A DNA stretch of 64,000 nt, taken from positions 4,898,001-4,962,000 of the forward strand of contig NC_088304.1 in the NCBI RefSeq assembly GCF_032854445.1. The letters are read 5' to 3'. Below, in pieces: positions 48,371-61,500 of this stretch. The stretch's first letter is position 1, and each line of letters starts with the position of its first letter. This stretch comes from Liolophura sinensis. Its lineage: Eukaryota > Mollusca > Polyplacophora > Chitonida > Chitonidae. The notes below the pieces were generated by a model. It saw nothing but the letters and a program-made list of their open reading frames with translations. It had not been told where the DNA came from and searched no databases. The position numbers were made by a program, and so were the translations under genes.

Positions 48371-50030
48371 TTAGACAGTTATTAGGTATCCTGTCCAGGA
48401 TACAGAAATATATGATGTCAGTAACCCATATATTGTGTGAGCATTTCAGCAGAGCCTTCATGAGGGCTACACGGACTTCATATGTTTCCGTATATTATCA
48501 CAGAGAAATCGCATAACAAATTTATCTTCCAAAAAGCCCATTGATTCAGCACAGACAGTTGATGTACATTTAATGTCGTCATTGTGTTCACAGGATACAG
48601 GAGTATACACGTCCCCCATGTGACCGTTGCTGTCCAATGAAAACCCGAGTATTTTGTCTGATGCACATTGTGTCAATAGACAATGTGTCTGCATCCGAAA
48701 TGTAGTTGATCATAAAGATGCTAGCTGTCTGCTGCACATGTTAGAGTGATTTCAATGAGTTTACATGACTTTTCCATCTCAAGCACTCGCAGTATCTCTA
48801 CTTGTTCACCATATTTATCCTTCCAGTGTAACAAGGGTGAGGGTACACAAGCATTTTCCTTGCAGACTTAAATTATTCTACATGTAAGCAGCTAGCCATA
48901 CTTGAAACAGAAGATGTCAATTTTCGGTTCAGTAACGGCTAGAATTCCATATCTGAGGGTAGTGCCAGTCTCTCTTTTGTAACAAGAAGGCTTGTAAATG
49001 CATTGAAAGGTTTCACAGGAAGAAGTTTGGAAGAAGCTGGCTAGAATTGTGTTCGTTATTGTTAGTTGAATGTCCTGTGCTTAAATAACATTACCACAGA
49101 TTAACTCATAACCATTCCACAAATATTAACAAATTTGGTATCTTTCTCTTTTCTACAAAAGTATTGAATGTAATGCTCAACTTTCTCCAATCTTATGATA
49201 TTTGTTCTTCATGTGATCTTGAACTGACTATATTACTGACTCGTACTGACTTAGAGAATAGTACAGCACTGTTAATGTGTCTTTGATTAGAGCTAGAATA
49301 TGTCTCACTGTTGTTTATTTCTACCTGTCAAGTAACAGCATTAATGTGGGGGCCATTTTTGACTTGTATTTTTGCATGTGTAATGTATATAATGTATTTA
49401 GGATAAAAATTTGACTTATTTACCCTAATTCTTCACCCTTTTCAACCTTCACTGCGACCAATATTTTGAAACATTCTGAAAGAACTATGGGGTGTACAGA
49501 AATAATCTCCACAGTTTTATGAAGTTTGCATTTTAAGTGACACAAACATTTTTGGTTTCATTTTCATGATAATTGTATGCACAATTTCCACTCAAAAAAA
49601 AAGATCTGTAGAGGTCAAAAATGTTGAAGATTCACAGTAAGTTGCTCATTTTGTCTTGTGCTGAGAGTTCTGCTCAGCTTTATAGCAAGGTTGTTTTTGG
49701 GGTTGGTTTAGCAGGCACGATTATACCCTTATGGGCAAAGTTCAGCAATAGATGTAATGTTTTTCCAACTTTTATTGGCCTCTAAAAATGAGAACAATAG
49801 GGCAAACACGTACAGTATATCTAAACGCCATTTTCAGGGATATTGAATTATTCAACCACCTATTCATTATCGTGACTGTCTCGTAACTTAATACATATCA
49901 GGATGTCTCGTTAATGGATTGTATACATGTATTTAGCTGTGGGTACAGGTATGTGTACATATTAATTACGTACATGTTATTTCACTGTGATGAAAACACC
50001 TCGTCCAGTATCTTGGTGCACTATGAAAAC

Positions 50031-50177
50031 TGTACGTGGGAAGGTCTGCAGCAGCCTGCGGATGGTCGTGGGTTTCTCCCGGGCTTTGCCCGGTTTCCTC
50101 CCAGCACAATGCTGGCCGCCATCGTATAAGTGAAATATTATTGAGTACGGCGTAAAACACCAATCAAATAAATAAAT
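50031..50177 (+). mobile_element. SINE family A, 3' half
   Basis: TACGTGGGAAGGTCTGCAGC through the CAATCAAATAAATAAAT end. Confidence 0.92.
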
Positions 50178-50717
50178 AGCTACTATCAAAACTTGTGCAG
50201 ATGTAGGCATGTTTATGAATACACAAGGTTTCTTGTCTGCTTTGTTGCAGAATTTCATTTACTGCTTTAAAGAAGACATTTACTGCTTTAAAGGTGACAG
50301 TTGTGCATGCATACACTGTTTTGTAATGAAGATTCCAAGCAAGACATTTGCTTGTATCTCTTGTCCAGCTGAAATAATAATATAAGAAAATTGTTTTATT
50401 CAGGACCTCCATCTAGAAAAGAACAGGCCAGGTGCCCAGAAGTCAAGATTAGATTGCATGTATTGATAGTCTATGATACTAATGGTAAGGGGACATATAT
50501 AGGGAAAAGGTTTGTGGTGCCAAACTCTTAGAAATTGTGATCATTATTTCTCAAAGATCTCTGCACAAGAATGAGAAACTTTAGTAATCGGTTATATAAC
50601 TGCTTAACATCGGTGCTTTGTGGCCGTGTAAAAATGTAAAACAAAGTAAATATATAGTGGATTCAATGACCAATATGCGTTTCTCCTTTGTTTTGGTTTA
50701 ATACTCTTCACAGTTTG

Positions 50718-50945
50718 CTATGCTGCCTCTCTTGGTGCTCAGCACTAAGAGGTTGATAGAACAGGGAAACAGGACTGATTGGCCTGGTGTCAGTATCATA
50801 TGACTGGGTGGGGTGTCATGTCTGGTGTCTTCAGCATGACATTTCAGTGGCAGCACTACTTTGGCAGCATGGAGAAAACACAGTATCTGTACACTCACTC
50901 CTCGTCATATGACTGAAAAATTAAGTACAACATTAAAACCCAAGC
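50718..50945 (+). mobile_element. SINE family B, 3' part
   Basis: CACTAAGAGGTTGATAGAAC, GTGTCAGTATCATATGACTG and the end GTCATATGACTGAAAAATTA. Confidence 0.85.
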
Positions 50946-50992
50946 ATACATACATACACACACAGAGACATACATACAAACAAAATCTTATG

Positions 50993-51145
50993 GGGGCCTC
51001 TGTGGCTCATTTGGTTAGTGCACTTGCTGTGAGTTCGTCCAGCTCATGCTGGCATCCTCTACAGTGGGAAGGTCTGCCAGCAACCTGCGGATGGTAGTGA
51101 GTTTACCCCGGGCTCTGCCCAGTTTCCTTCCACAATAACGGGTGC
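50993..51145 (+). mobile_element. SINE family A, internally deleted
   Basis: GGGGGCCTCTGTGGCTCATT head and GCCAGCAACCTGCGGATGGT core. The tail is replaced by another repeat carrying GGAGGAAACTGGAGTGCCCA. Confidence 0.8.
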
Positions 51146-53486
51146 CGTGGTCATTCATTGCCACACTCAGGACTGATGTGTGCATGTAGACAATGGCAGT
51201 GAGTTTATGGGTGGAGGAAACTGGAGTGCCCAGGGTAAACCGCCGACCTTTGGCAAGGTACTCGTGAACTATATGATGTCAAGATATTCATACCGTATTG
51301 ATGGAGGACAAGTGGTCTTCAACAAACACTAGACTGTGCAAACTTGTCATTCAGCAGTTAGCCATGCACTTACTGTCGCCAGGCCCCACAAATCCTAAGA
51401 GCCACTGAAACACTTTGAGAAGGCTTAACTGACCAATGAACTGAAATATTTTTATTATTAAAAGAAAAACAAGGTATCAGTCAAACCACAGAAGAATATT
51501 GCCCTGAAAAGAATATGTCTTGACTACAAATTACAAATGTTATGTTTGGCTCTGTATTTTTTTGGGGGGGGGGGGGGGGGCTGAATTTCCAATTTCCATG
51601 TTATGCGGCACAAATTCTGCACTCACTCAGCATCAAAAGTTGTATTAAGTACTGGTTAACTTGGTGTCTTTACACCGTAATTGGATGAGACTTACTATCT
51701 GGTAACTTGAGAATGTTGTTCAAGTGAGGCAGCTAATGTGCGTGAATATGTCGGCAATGACACAGAACCTGTTATCAAATAACCAAACTAACACAAAACT
51801 ACCTGTATATTTAACTCCAAGCAAAACAAAAACAAGACCAATCTTATATCCATAGCCAGTAAATATTTCAAAGAAATACACATATGTTGTATTGTCATAA
51901 GTACATATATATAGGCTTAGCATAAACAACCTCAATATAACTGTACTTCTGAAGTACTCAATACTTGTACTTGTCAGATTAGAAGTACCGGTATCTATAG
52001 CTTTTATACTTATTACAAATTACGTGTATAAATGCTGCTACCCAGTACGTATAATGGGGACATGTATACTAGTAAGGTGAAACAACAAAATTTCTTGGAC
52101 ATCTAATATCCTGGCATGTCACAAGTAGAAGAATAAGCAACAATTCACCATAAATTTAACGCAATGTCTTGTTAACCAATTGTTCGATAAAATATACCCC
52201 AAAGAGACATGTTTTCATTTTCATGTGACTCGTTCAGAGACGGTTTCTGCTATCAAAAGAACGTCATCTCGCAAAATTTAAAACGATGTTGTTCCATCAC
52301 AATTAGTTTTATGGTAAATGGCCATGTTTTTTTTTTTTAATTTTTAATTTTTTTTTTTTTTGTTCTTTGGCAGAGAAATATGAAAAAAAGTTCTAAAGTA
52401 GGCTACCATGGTAAATGACTATTAAGCATCTTTTCTTAGTTCTATGGCCCATAATACACATTGCATAAATTCAAATAAAACTTTAACATAAGCTTCTTTG
52501 TTCTCCATACATGTATATCACCTCTCACCACATCACCCCATATTTACCTTCAACATTTGGTAAGATAAAAAACATCATTACCTCTACCTATTTTTCCCAA
52601 AAAAAATTGAATGTGAAGATGAAAATGTGTTTTTTTGACGACATTCAGTAGCAGTTTTCATTCAGTGTATAGTTTGAAGTCTTACTTGCACAGAAAACTT
52701 TCAACATATGGAAAATCCTTAGTGTCATGCTTTCTTCTGGAACCATATCACGCCTCTGCTTAAAGAGGCTCTACCAGAAATTTATATCAATCAGCACAAA
52801 TATAATTCTCGTGTTATTTTAGAATACTGTTAGACCAAATAGTTACATTTCACAAAACATCATTCTGTGCACATGGCCTCTTCTGTGCACATGGCACCAA
52901 TCAAATATGTAATAAAGTTTTAAAATCGAAAAAGCAGATTGCATAACAACTTCTTCAAACTTTAAAATCCTTTAAACACTTGTATAAATCACACAGGTAC
53001 ATTTAGGAGTCTTTACTGAAAGGTAATAATTTGAGCTATTCTTGGTAAATACAGAAAATTTGATTTGATTAGCGAATATGGACTTTTTGCCAAAAAATCT
53101 CTGGTATGGCCTCCTTTAAAGACAACTATACCACATTATATACTATTATATATATATTTATACATACCATTATACTATAATGCATTGTACCACATGAAAC
53201 CTGACAGACAAATACAATGATGTACAAAAATATTATAGACAAGTGATAACTAACAATGTACAATGTCGAACATTTTCCCATTTTCTTTATACACAACTTA
53301 ATATCTCGAGTTAAATAGTGGTGATAATCACATTTAAATTATAATTTTGCTCTACTCAGGTAATTGCAATATGGCACTGGAATCAGAAGCCCTATATTCT
53401 TTCTCATTCACACTTGAAGGCAAAAATTTCAGACGAACAGGTCAATGAATTAATTCACATTGTTTAAAACAAATACTTCTGCATAC

Positions 53487-53706
53487 TGTAATTCTTTAAC
53501 CTCTTCACATGTTTGCAAGGTGTTTTATTCAAGCATATTCTAAAGACATTTTTCTGTGTAGACTGATAAAATTGTACTTTTTGTGAAGCCCTGATATTGG
53601 CCAATCCAACCAATGTAGTTTTGTCTTCAAAATCAAATTAAAAAAGTGCATAAATTGCATTGAAAGTTGCTATTTCATATGCGAAAAGGTTGTGGAATTA
53701 GGGTAG
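53487..53706. mobile_element. MITE family 1, both ends visible
   Basis: About 220 bp with imperfect inverted ends: TAATTCTTTAACCTCTTCAC on the left and, reading the other strand from the right, TAATTCCACAACCTTTTCGC. Confidence 0.75.
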
Positions 53707-54403
53707 ATCGTGCAAATTCTCATGAACTGACAACAATTTTTGGGAAAAGTACGGTACATTTGCAGCCTACTAAAGAATCCCCAAAACAATATGGCTACAT
53801 GCATGCACAATCAATTTTTTATATCCCTTAATCAAATTTCAAAGCTTGGTATCAATGCCATGCCATGCCATAGTCTTAGTTCCCACAAAAATAATATAAC
53901 ACAGAAATACTTAACACAAATCATAACTTAGTTGCCAAAGGACTTCACAGTTTTCACAAACAAACCCTTAAATAAGCAAACAGCCATTTCTGAGAACACC
54001 ACAGCTGTACAATGTAGTTAAATCACCGGATTGTTCGCGAATTTCAAATATCTTTGATCTGGTCGTAATTTTGTGAACAAATGTATTATAATATATTCCA
54101 AACAAGTAACATGTACTAGTTCCCCGTTTTCACTGATACATTTCAGGTCTGTGTAAAATGCTTCCATAATGTCCAAAATAAACTTAATTCAACAGATAAC
54201 TTTAAGAGGACAGAGGTTAATAAATCACGGCATAGAACAATTTGTGGCATGTTTTATGGTTGGGAAGAAACGCTAAATAATATATCACACAAATCTGAGA
54301 GGGTTTTTTTTTCTCAAAAGAAACTAGTGATGTGAAATACAGATCAACATCAACATTGTTCACACTTATACTAATACATGTATGCAACAATTCTAAAAAA
54401 TAA

Positions 54404-54545
54404 GACGTGGGAAGGTCTACCAGCAACCTGCAGATGTATGTGGGTTTCCCACAAGCTGTGCCCGGTTTCCTCCCACCATAATGCTGGTTGCCTAATATAA
54501 GTGAAATATTCTTGAGTGCGGCGTAAAACACCAATCAATCAAAAA
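54404..54545 (+). mobile_element. SINE family A, 3' half
   Basis: ACGTGGGAAGGTCTACCAGC through GTAAAACACCAATCAATCAA. Confidence 0.9.
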
Positions 54546-54777
54546 AATAAAAAAGAAGACAGTACATTGTACTTACACAAAATATAACAGTCGACAGTCA
54601 TGTCCTTTTGCTCTTTTATAGTCATTTCCAAGCTAAAAGTTATTTTTTGAAATACAATGGTCAGTTGAAAAAATTCCAGATCTAAAAATTTTGTGGAGGC
54701 ATGTACAGTTGTATGGCTTCGAAAACTGACTCCTGTGATGCCTAACATATGACTAACTGACGCCCATCTCCTGGCCA

Positions 54778-54852
54778 CCAGCTCAATCACCTGACCTCCA
54801 GCTCAATCACCTGACCTCTAGCTCAATCACCTGACCTTCAGCTCAATCACCT
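54778..54852. repeat. Short tandem repeat, 18-19-bp unit, four copies
   Basis: CAGCTCAATCACCTGACCTC repeats four times with small changes. Confidence 0.85.
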
Positions 54853-55483
54853 GTGGTCTATCCACAGAGCGTTTGCACTTCATCAGCAGGCTACAAAGAG
54901 CACCTTGCAGCAATGACATGGGCTAGTATAGGAACTTTACTCCAAGATGGCTGACAAGCGTTGTTCATGAACTTGGACTGTATGGTTAACTAGACGTACA
55001 CGAATGTCGGACTAGATGCTTAGATGTGAACTCTCCACGTGAATTTGTTAATCATACTAAATCAATCTTCCTGATAACATGCACAGGTGTGATGCGGATC
55101 ATCATGTAGGAGTTGATTGTCCTGATAAGATAGTAACCATGACAACAAGGTGTCTCTTTGGTTACATTGGTTAGCAAAGAGTTGTCTTTCTTGGCTGAAG
55201 CTGGACGACTACATTTCTAAGTATTTCTGAAATGTGTTCCTCCCTAGTCTAAGTTTTTTTTAACTGCTACATGCCAGTTTCTGACAAATATGCATGGAAA
55301 TCTTACTTAAAATACAATACAAAGAAGTTGTTATCCATCAGTGATGTTACATGTGGTATCAACATAGAAACATCGTAAGTCATCCACGCAAAAAAATGGT
55401 CTTGTTCCTGTTACGGACACCTCTTATTAAAATTTAAATGCCACTTACAGGTAGCAAGACTGCTTCACAATACAGTTGATCTG

Positions 55484-55575
55484 TTGGCTATTTTTGAACA
55501 TGGTTGGTATGAATTCCTTCCCATTCTAAAATTGTTCTGCTTGCATTCACACCTTAAGATGCATGATTTGGTTGG
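55484..55575 (-). pseudogene. Diverged second copy of the last TLDc exon
   Basis: On the minus strand, 88 bp beyond the coding TILEWGG-type end of exon g, a second stretch reads TILEWEGIHTNHVQK then a stop, against AILEWGGIHTSHARR then a stop in exon g. The upstream part (GAATGCAAGCAGAACA against GAATCCGGACAAAGCC) is also related, but no acceptor-like CAG precedes it as in exon g. It is probably non-coding 3'UTR now. Confidence 0.7.
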
Positions 55576-58500
55576 TTATCTCCTTGCATGGCTGGTATGT
55601 ATCCCTCCCCATTCTAAAATGGCTTTGTCCGGATTCTCTTCCCAGTTCGGATCCAAACGAAGCTGTGATGAAAAAAAAAAAATGCATTGAAACCTTTTTC
55701 TACATCCCTTGAGAGGACATTAATTGGAGTCATAAAGATACATTGACAAGTGATGCGGAGAAACAGCATCGCGTTTACAGTTAGGTACTTGTATCAGATA
55801 AGTAGTTCTTTTCAAAGCATCAATGAAAATAATGTTGTTGTATACATATTGCATCTGGTTCTTCAAACAAGTAAATTCAAGTTTCACAGAACATTTGTGA
55901 TATAATGCCTCCACTACTAGTTGCCATGGTAATTATATACACTGTGAACCACTTTTGCAAAAATTTCCTTAATCATTTTTTCCTTAATTTCCCTGTAAAT
56001 CCACATTATGGTGTTATAACCTATACAATTTCGTTTCAAAAAGAAACTTTTGAGAACTTGAGCTTACAAACTTTCGCCATAGACCTAAGATCATAATGTA
56101 CCAAATCCATTCCTCTGAGATTCAAAATCAACAAATGCTTAGAATTTTGAACAGCTAGACCAACGAAGTCAGATAACACACATCTAACCTTCTGTTGCCT
56201 TGATTTCTCCACTTCCTTCTTTTCCCACTGTTTTTGTTTCATCTGAGCCAGCTTAGTAGCTTGGTTTCCCACACTCCACACCTGAGGACAACAACAACAT
56301 ACTGATCATTTATCAGGCTGTATGATCAAATTTTTCTGCCTGTCTTCCACTCCATTTGGTTTTTTTTTTTTTTTGCTTGTTGCCTTATAACATCTTAAAA
56401 AGCACTTGCACTGACAGATTTCTTTGTGTAACTGTTTCCAGTTGGTTGTCATGGAAACCAGAAATTTGAACACATTTTAACAGCCATATTTTAATTTGGA
56501 AACCAGTTCATCTCAGTATGAATCTGTATACAAACCATAAAATCTTTATTTTAATTCTGTTAAGCTTCTCTCATGTCTATTGGAATTATACGGACAGATG
56601 GGCAAACATGGTGCCCCTTCAGCACAATATGTCAATGGGATAACAATAAAAACTAAACGAAACAGCTGACTGACGATGTCTTTCATACCTCAATACTGTG
56701 TAGCCTGCAGTCGACCCCGTAGTGTTGTACGGTGTCAAAATCCCGTGGGATGAAGATCGGCGGAGTCTTGCTGTCTTTGCCAATCTGGATACCTCGCCGT
56801 TTGTCTCGTGATTTCTCATTCCACAGGAACAGCCCTGCACCCACTACAGGTAAAAACACACTGTCACTTGTTGTATTCAGATTACATTAAGATCAAAGAC
56901 TAACACAGATGGGTGGAAGAACTAAAAAAGAATTCTATTTGCATTTCTTATTTTCCACATAAAATCAACTTGCTATTCAATTTATACTGAAAAGCATATT
57001 TGTCATAATTACTAAAACTTTCTAAAGTTTCATGCCGGTCACTTGTGGGAAGGTCTGCAAGTAACCCTGCGGTTCTGTGTTTTCCTCCAGCATAATGTTG
57101 GCCACCGGTAAATAAACAAATACATAAAAACTACAAATGTACTGTCTTCAGTACAGCCAAATAATTTCTATCGTAATTAATAAAATTTTAATACCACCAA
57201 GGTATCTCTTGTTGACCCAGACAACAAAATCTACAGTCATAAGCATATCCTGTTAAAATTTGTCTAGATTCACCTGTGTACTTTAAGTAGTTTCACTTAC
57301 CTTGGATCACCCTATACGAAGGGGACACCTGAATAAGCTGACAATCTGCACCTCCAAACACAGAGCCATCCTCCCTACAGAAGGAAACCAGGATGGGCAA
57401 TCATATATGTAATATACACAGATGTCACACAACTGGAAAGATCTTCAAAAAACAATTCAGCATAAGGTCCTCCCTGTTTACCGCTAGCTTTGCCATCAGT
57501 GTCTGTAAATGTCAAACGACAGCTGGTTGTTCTGTACTACGCTAATTCTTCCACCTTTTCGCATGTTTACAAGGTGTTTACTTTCTGACAGCATTATTCT
57601 ATGTACAGTAATAATAAAAATTACCCTATCCTATCTGTGCAGTCCTCACCAACCCAACCAATACAGATTTGTCTCCAAAATCAAATTAAAAAGGTGCATA
57701 AATTCCACTCGAACTCGACTAGTCAAAATTAATCTATTTAATCTGGTTCCTATGTTATGCATAAAATCAACTTGCTGTTTCAACAGCTAAAGTATTAAAC
57801 AGTCTTTCTACAATGTGTGTCACATTCGTTTTGGCCAGAATAGTCTGACACTCTTAAATGCTATGATTTTGGAAATTAGCAATTTAACACTCTTCCTTGT
57901 CCAGTGGTTAGTGTGGTAGCGCAGCACAATGACCCAGGAGCCTCTCACCAATGCGATTGCTGGGAGTTCAAACCTGGCTAATGCTGGCTTCTTCAGTCTT
58001 ACAAAGTAAGGTTTCCCAGAAACCTGAGGATGGCAATGAGTTTTCCTCGGGCTCTGCTCAGCTTACTCCCACCATAATGCTGACTGCAATCGTATAAGTA
58101 AAATATTCTTGAATTTGGCATAAAACTCCAATCAAATAAAAAAGTACAAGATCCACTATGCCACTGAGTAAGATTTACTGCTGTAACTGAGTCATTGGTC
58201 AGTGACCAATCAACAACAGCAAAAGAACACTTCAGCCAAATGAGCCAACATTATGTCTCCTGCTACAGATTTAAGAAATTTGAGCCCCTGACAAACCTCC
58301 ACTCTGTGTCCGAGGCCACACAGTAAACATGATTCCCTTCAAACGCAATCAGCATCACAGATGGACCATGGTATGAGGTCACGTGATATGAAAACCTGAA
58401 AAACAAAAACCCATTTATGGAACATGAGAAGAAGAACTAATTATTGAAGACGTGTATATTAAAAGCAGTGTCACACTTTCATAACATCAAGGCATGTACA

Positions 58501-61500
58501 TTAAATGACCTAAAATGTCAGTCAAAAAAGTGCATTCTTACAAGCAAATAAATGTCATAAAAGACCACTTTTGATGCTGAAATTTTAAATTTTATTTAGG
58601 AAAACGCAACAAGCAAACAAACCTCAAAACACCTTTCTAAGATCAACAGGTCTCTGAGAAATAGGGAAAATGTGTGACTTAGTCATACCTGAAACTTTAG
58701 GTCATTCACTGTACATGTAATTCCCCATCCCTTTATTACATTCATTGACTGCCCCCGATGACCATGTAACTTATATTCAATATTTCCTCTATGATTCTGC
58801 CATCATCAAGACTAATTGTAAAATTTTGATTTATTTTATCTGACTGGTGTTCTACGCCGTACTCAGGAATATTTTACTTACACGATGGCCGCTAGCATTA
58901 TGGTGGGAGGAAACCCCACAGACTCCAGGGGAAACAGACACCCATCATCAGGTTGTTGCCAGACCTTCCGACATACAGCCAGAGATGAAGCCAGTAAGAG
59001 CTGGACTTGAGCCTTATCATATACATCCAGCAATGAAGCCAGCCTAAGCGGCCACATTGATAACAGTTTCCTACGTCATTGTGCTGTGCTAGCACGCAGG
59101 CCCTTGCAACCAGTACATGGAGCAACAGGTAGGGGGTCCATTGCATTGAATCCTGCTTTTCTTCTCTAAACATAAGTACATGTACATGTATGCATGGATG
59201 AGCGAGTGAGTGAGTGCTTGGGGTTTAACGTCATACTTAATAATTTTTTCAGTCATATAACGATGAAGGAATCATTAGAGTGCATGGAATATGCCTCCTT
59301 GTCACAGGACGGATTTCCAAAGCTCTTTCATTTAGTGCTGCTTCAATGAGACGCTTACCGAAGGCAAGTAAGCCACCCTGCCCAAGCCATCATACTGATA
59401 CGGGTCAACCAGTCGTTGCACTACCCCCTTCATGCTGAACGCCAAGCGAGGAAGTTACAACTTCCTCTTTTAAGGGCTTAGGTGTGACTTGATCCAGGAT
59501 TGACCCTGGCTCTACCGCTCCCGAAGTGGATGTATGCATGGTTGAGAGATAGCGATGGTAGTGGTCACATACCTGTTGGCGGACAGGCCATGATCATTGC
59601 TACTGTACAACAGACTCCAGCTTTGAAACTGAGACAAATGAGCCTGAAAAATACAATTTTCAATGGAAAATAGCATCGTTTTTTGATGGTCACATGTTCA
59701 AATCTAGCTATTACTGTTTTGTATGCAGTCTTAAGTCAGACTGATTGTCAAGTGTATGATGAAGTCCAATGGCACATGCATACTCCAAGCAATTCCAATT
59801 CCTCCAATCACACAAATCATTGACATGTGCTTGATTGTTGTGTTTAATACAAATCATTTCAGTGGGGAAGCGTATATAGCCTTTAATCCCTTGAGAAGGC
59901 GCTAGGGTAAAGCAGGTCTTTGAGCCACTGTTATGTCAAAAATTGATTGTAGCATAACATCTTTAAGGAGGATTAGAGACGCGTATTGATATCTGGAAGA
60001 TCAAACCCCCACCCCCAGCTCCTGTAAGCACCTGGTGAACACCCTCCTACTGCTCTCCTAACAGGTATTCACATCACACTACAGTACTGTGGTGTGATGT
60101 GAATACCTGATACCAGACCAGAAGGCAGGGGTTCAGCAGGTGGTTATTGGAGCTAGGGGTGGAGGTTTGATCTTCCTGCTGTACTGTGGTGTTATGTGAA
60201 TACCTGATATGAGACCAGGAGGTAGGTGTTCAGCAGGTGGTTACTGGAGCTAGGGGTGGGGGTTTGATCTTCCTGCTGTACTGTGGTGTTATGTGAATAC
60301 CTGATAGGAGACCAGGAGGTAGGTGTTCAGCAGGTGGTTACAGGAGCTAGGGGTGGGGTTTGATCTTCCTGCTGTACTGTGGTGTCATGTGAATACCTGA
60401 TACCAGACCAGGAGGTAGGTGTTCAGCAGGTGGTTACTGGAGCTAGGGGTGGGGGTTTGATCTTCCTGCTGTACTGTGGTGTTATGTGAATACCTGATAG
60501 GAGACCAGGAGGTAGGTGTTCAGTAGGTGGTTATTGGAGCTAACTGTGCTGTACTGTGGTGTGATGTGAATACCTGATACCAGACCAGAAGGCAGGGGTT
60601 CAGCAGGTGGTTACTGGAGCTAGGGGTGGGGGTTTGATCTTCCTGCTGTACTGTGGTGTTATGTGAATACCTGATATGAGACCAGGAGGTAGGTATTCAG
60701 CAGGTGGTTATTGGAGCTAACTGTGCTGTACTGTGGTGTGATGTGAATACCTGATACCAGACCAGAAGGCAGGGGTTCAGCAGGTGGTTACAGGAGCTAG
60801 GGGTGGAGGTTTGATCTTCCTGCTGTACTGTGGTGTTATGTGAATACCTGATAGGAGACCAGGAGGTAGGTGTTCAGCAGGTGGTTGGTTACTGGAGCTA
60901 GGGGTGGGGGTTTGATCTTCCTGCTGTACTGTGGTGTGATGTGAATACCTGATATGAGACCAAAAGGTAGGTGTTCACCAGGTGGTTACTGGAGCTAGGG
61001 GTGGGGGTTTGATCTTCCTGCTGTACTGTGGTGTTATGTGAATACCTGATAGGAGACCAGGAGGTAGGTGTTCAGCAGGTGGTTGGTTATTGGAGCTAGG
61101 GGTGGGGGTTTGATCTTCCTGCTGTACTGTGGTGTGATGTGAATACCTGATAGGAGACCAGGAGGTAGGTGTTCAGCAGGTGGTTATTGGAGCTAGGGGT
61201 GGAGGTTTGATCTTCCTGCTGTACTGTGGTGTGATGTGAATACCTGATATGAGACCAAAAGGTAGGTGTTCAGCAGGTGGTTACTGGAGCTAGGGGTGGG
61301 GGTTTGATCTTCCTGCTGTACTGTGGTGTGATGTGAATACCTGATATGAGACCAAAAGGTAGGTGTTCACCAGGTGGTTACTGGAGCTAGGGGTGGGGGT
61401 TTGATCTTCCTGCTGTACTGTGGTGTTATGTGAATACCTGATAGGAGACCAGGAGGTAGGTATTCAGCAGGTGGTTACTGGAGCTAGGGGTGGGGGTTTG

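Larger units (their letters stand above)
44402..55575. other. Convergent intergenic region between SLC25A1 and the TLDc gene
   Basis: About 11 kb with no gene I can support. It holds a long TA tract, a degenerate and an 88-bp minisatellite (45950-46905), a 20-bp-monomer minisatellite (48007-48370), SINE A and B copies, a MITE at 53.5 kb and homopolymer runs (G near 51568-51581, T near 52328-52361). The 3'UTR of the TLDc gene must enter from the right, but no clear reverse AATAAA was fixed. Confidence 0.55.

Noticed and set aside
47797-48461. Minus-strand frames of 129-160 codons with SIV-HH and ALSII repeats
   Set aside because: They are produced by the 20-bp-monomer minisatellite at 48007-48370.
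54539-54790. Minus-strand 83-codon frame as a further TLDc exon
   Set aside because: The TLDc frame already ends at 55576-55578 with a family-like tail, and the frame starts inside a short tandem repeat.
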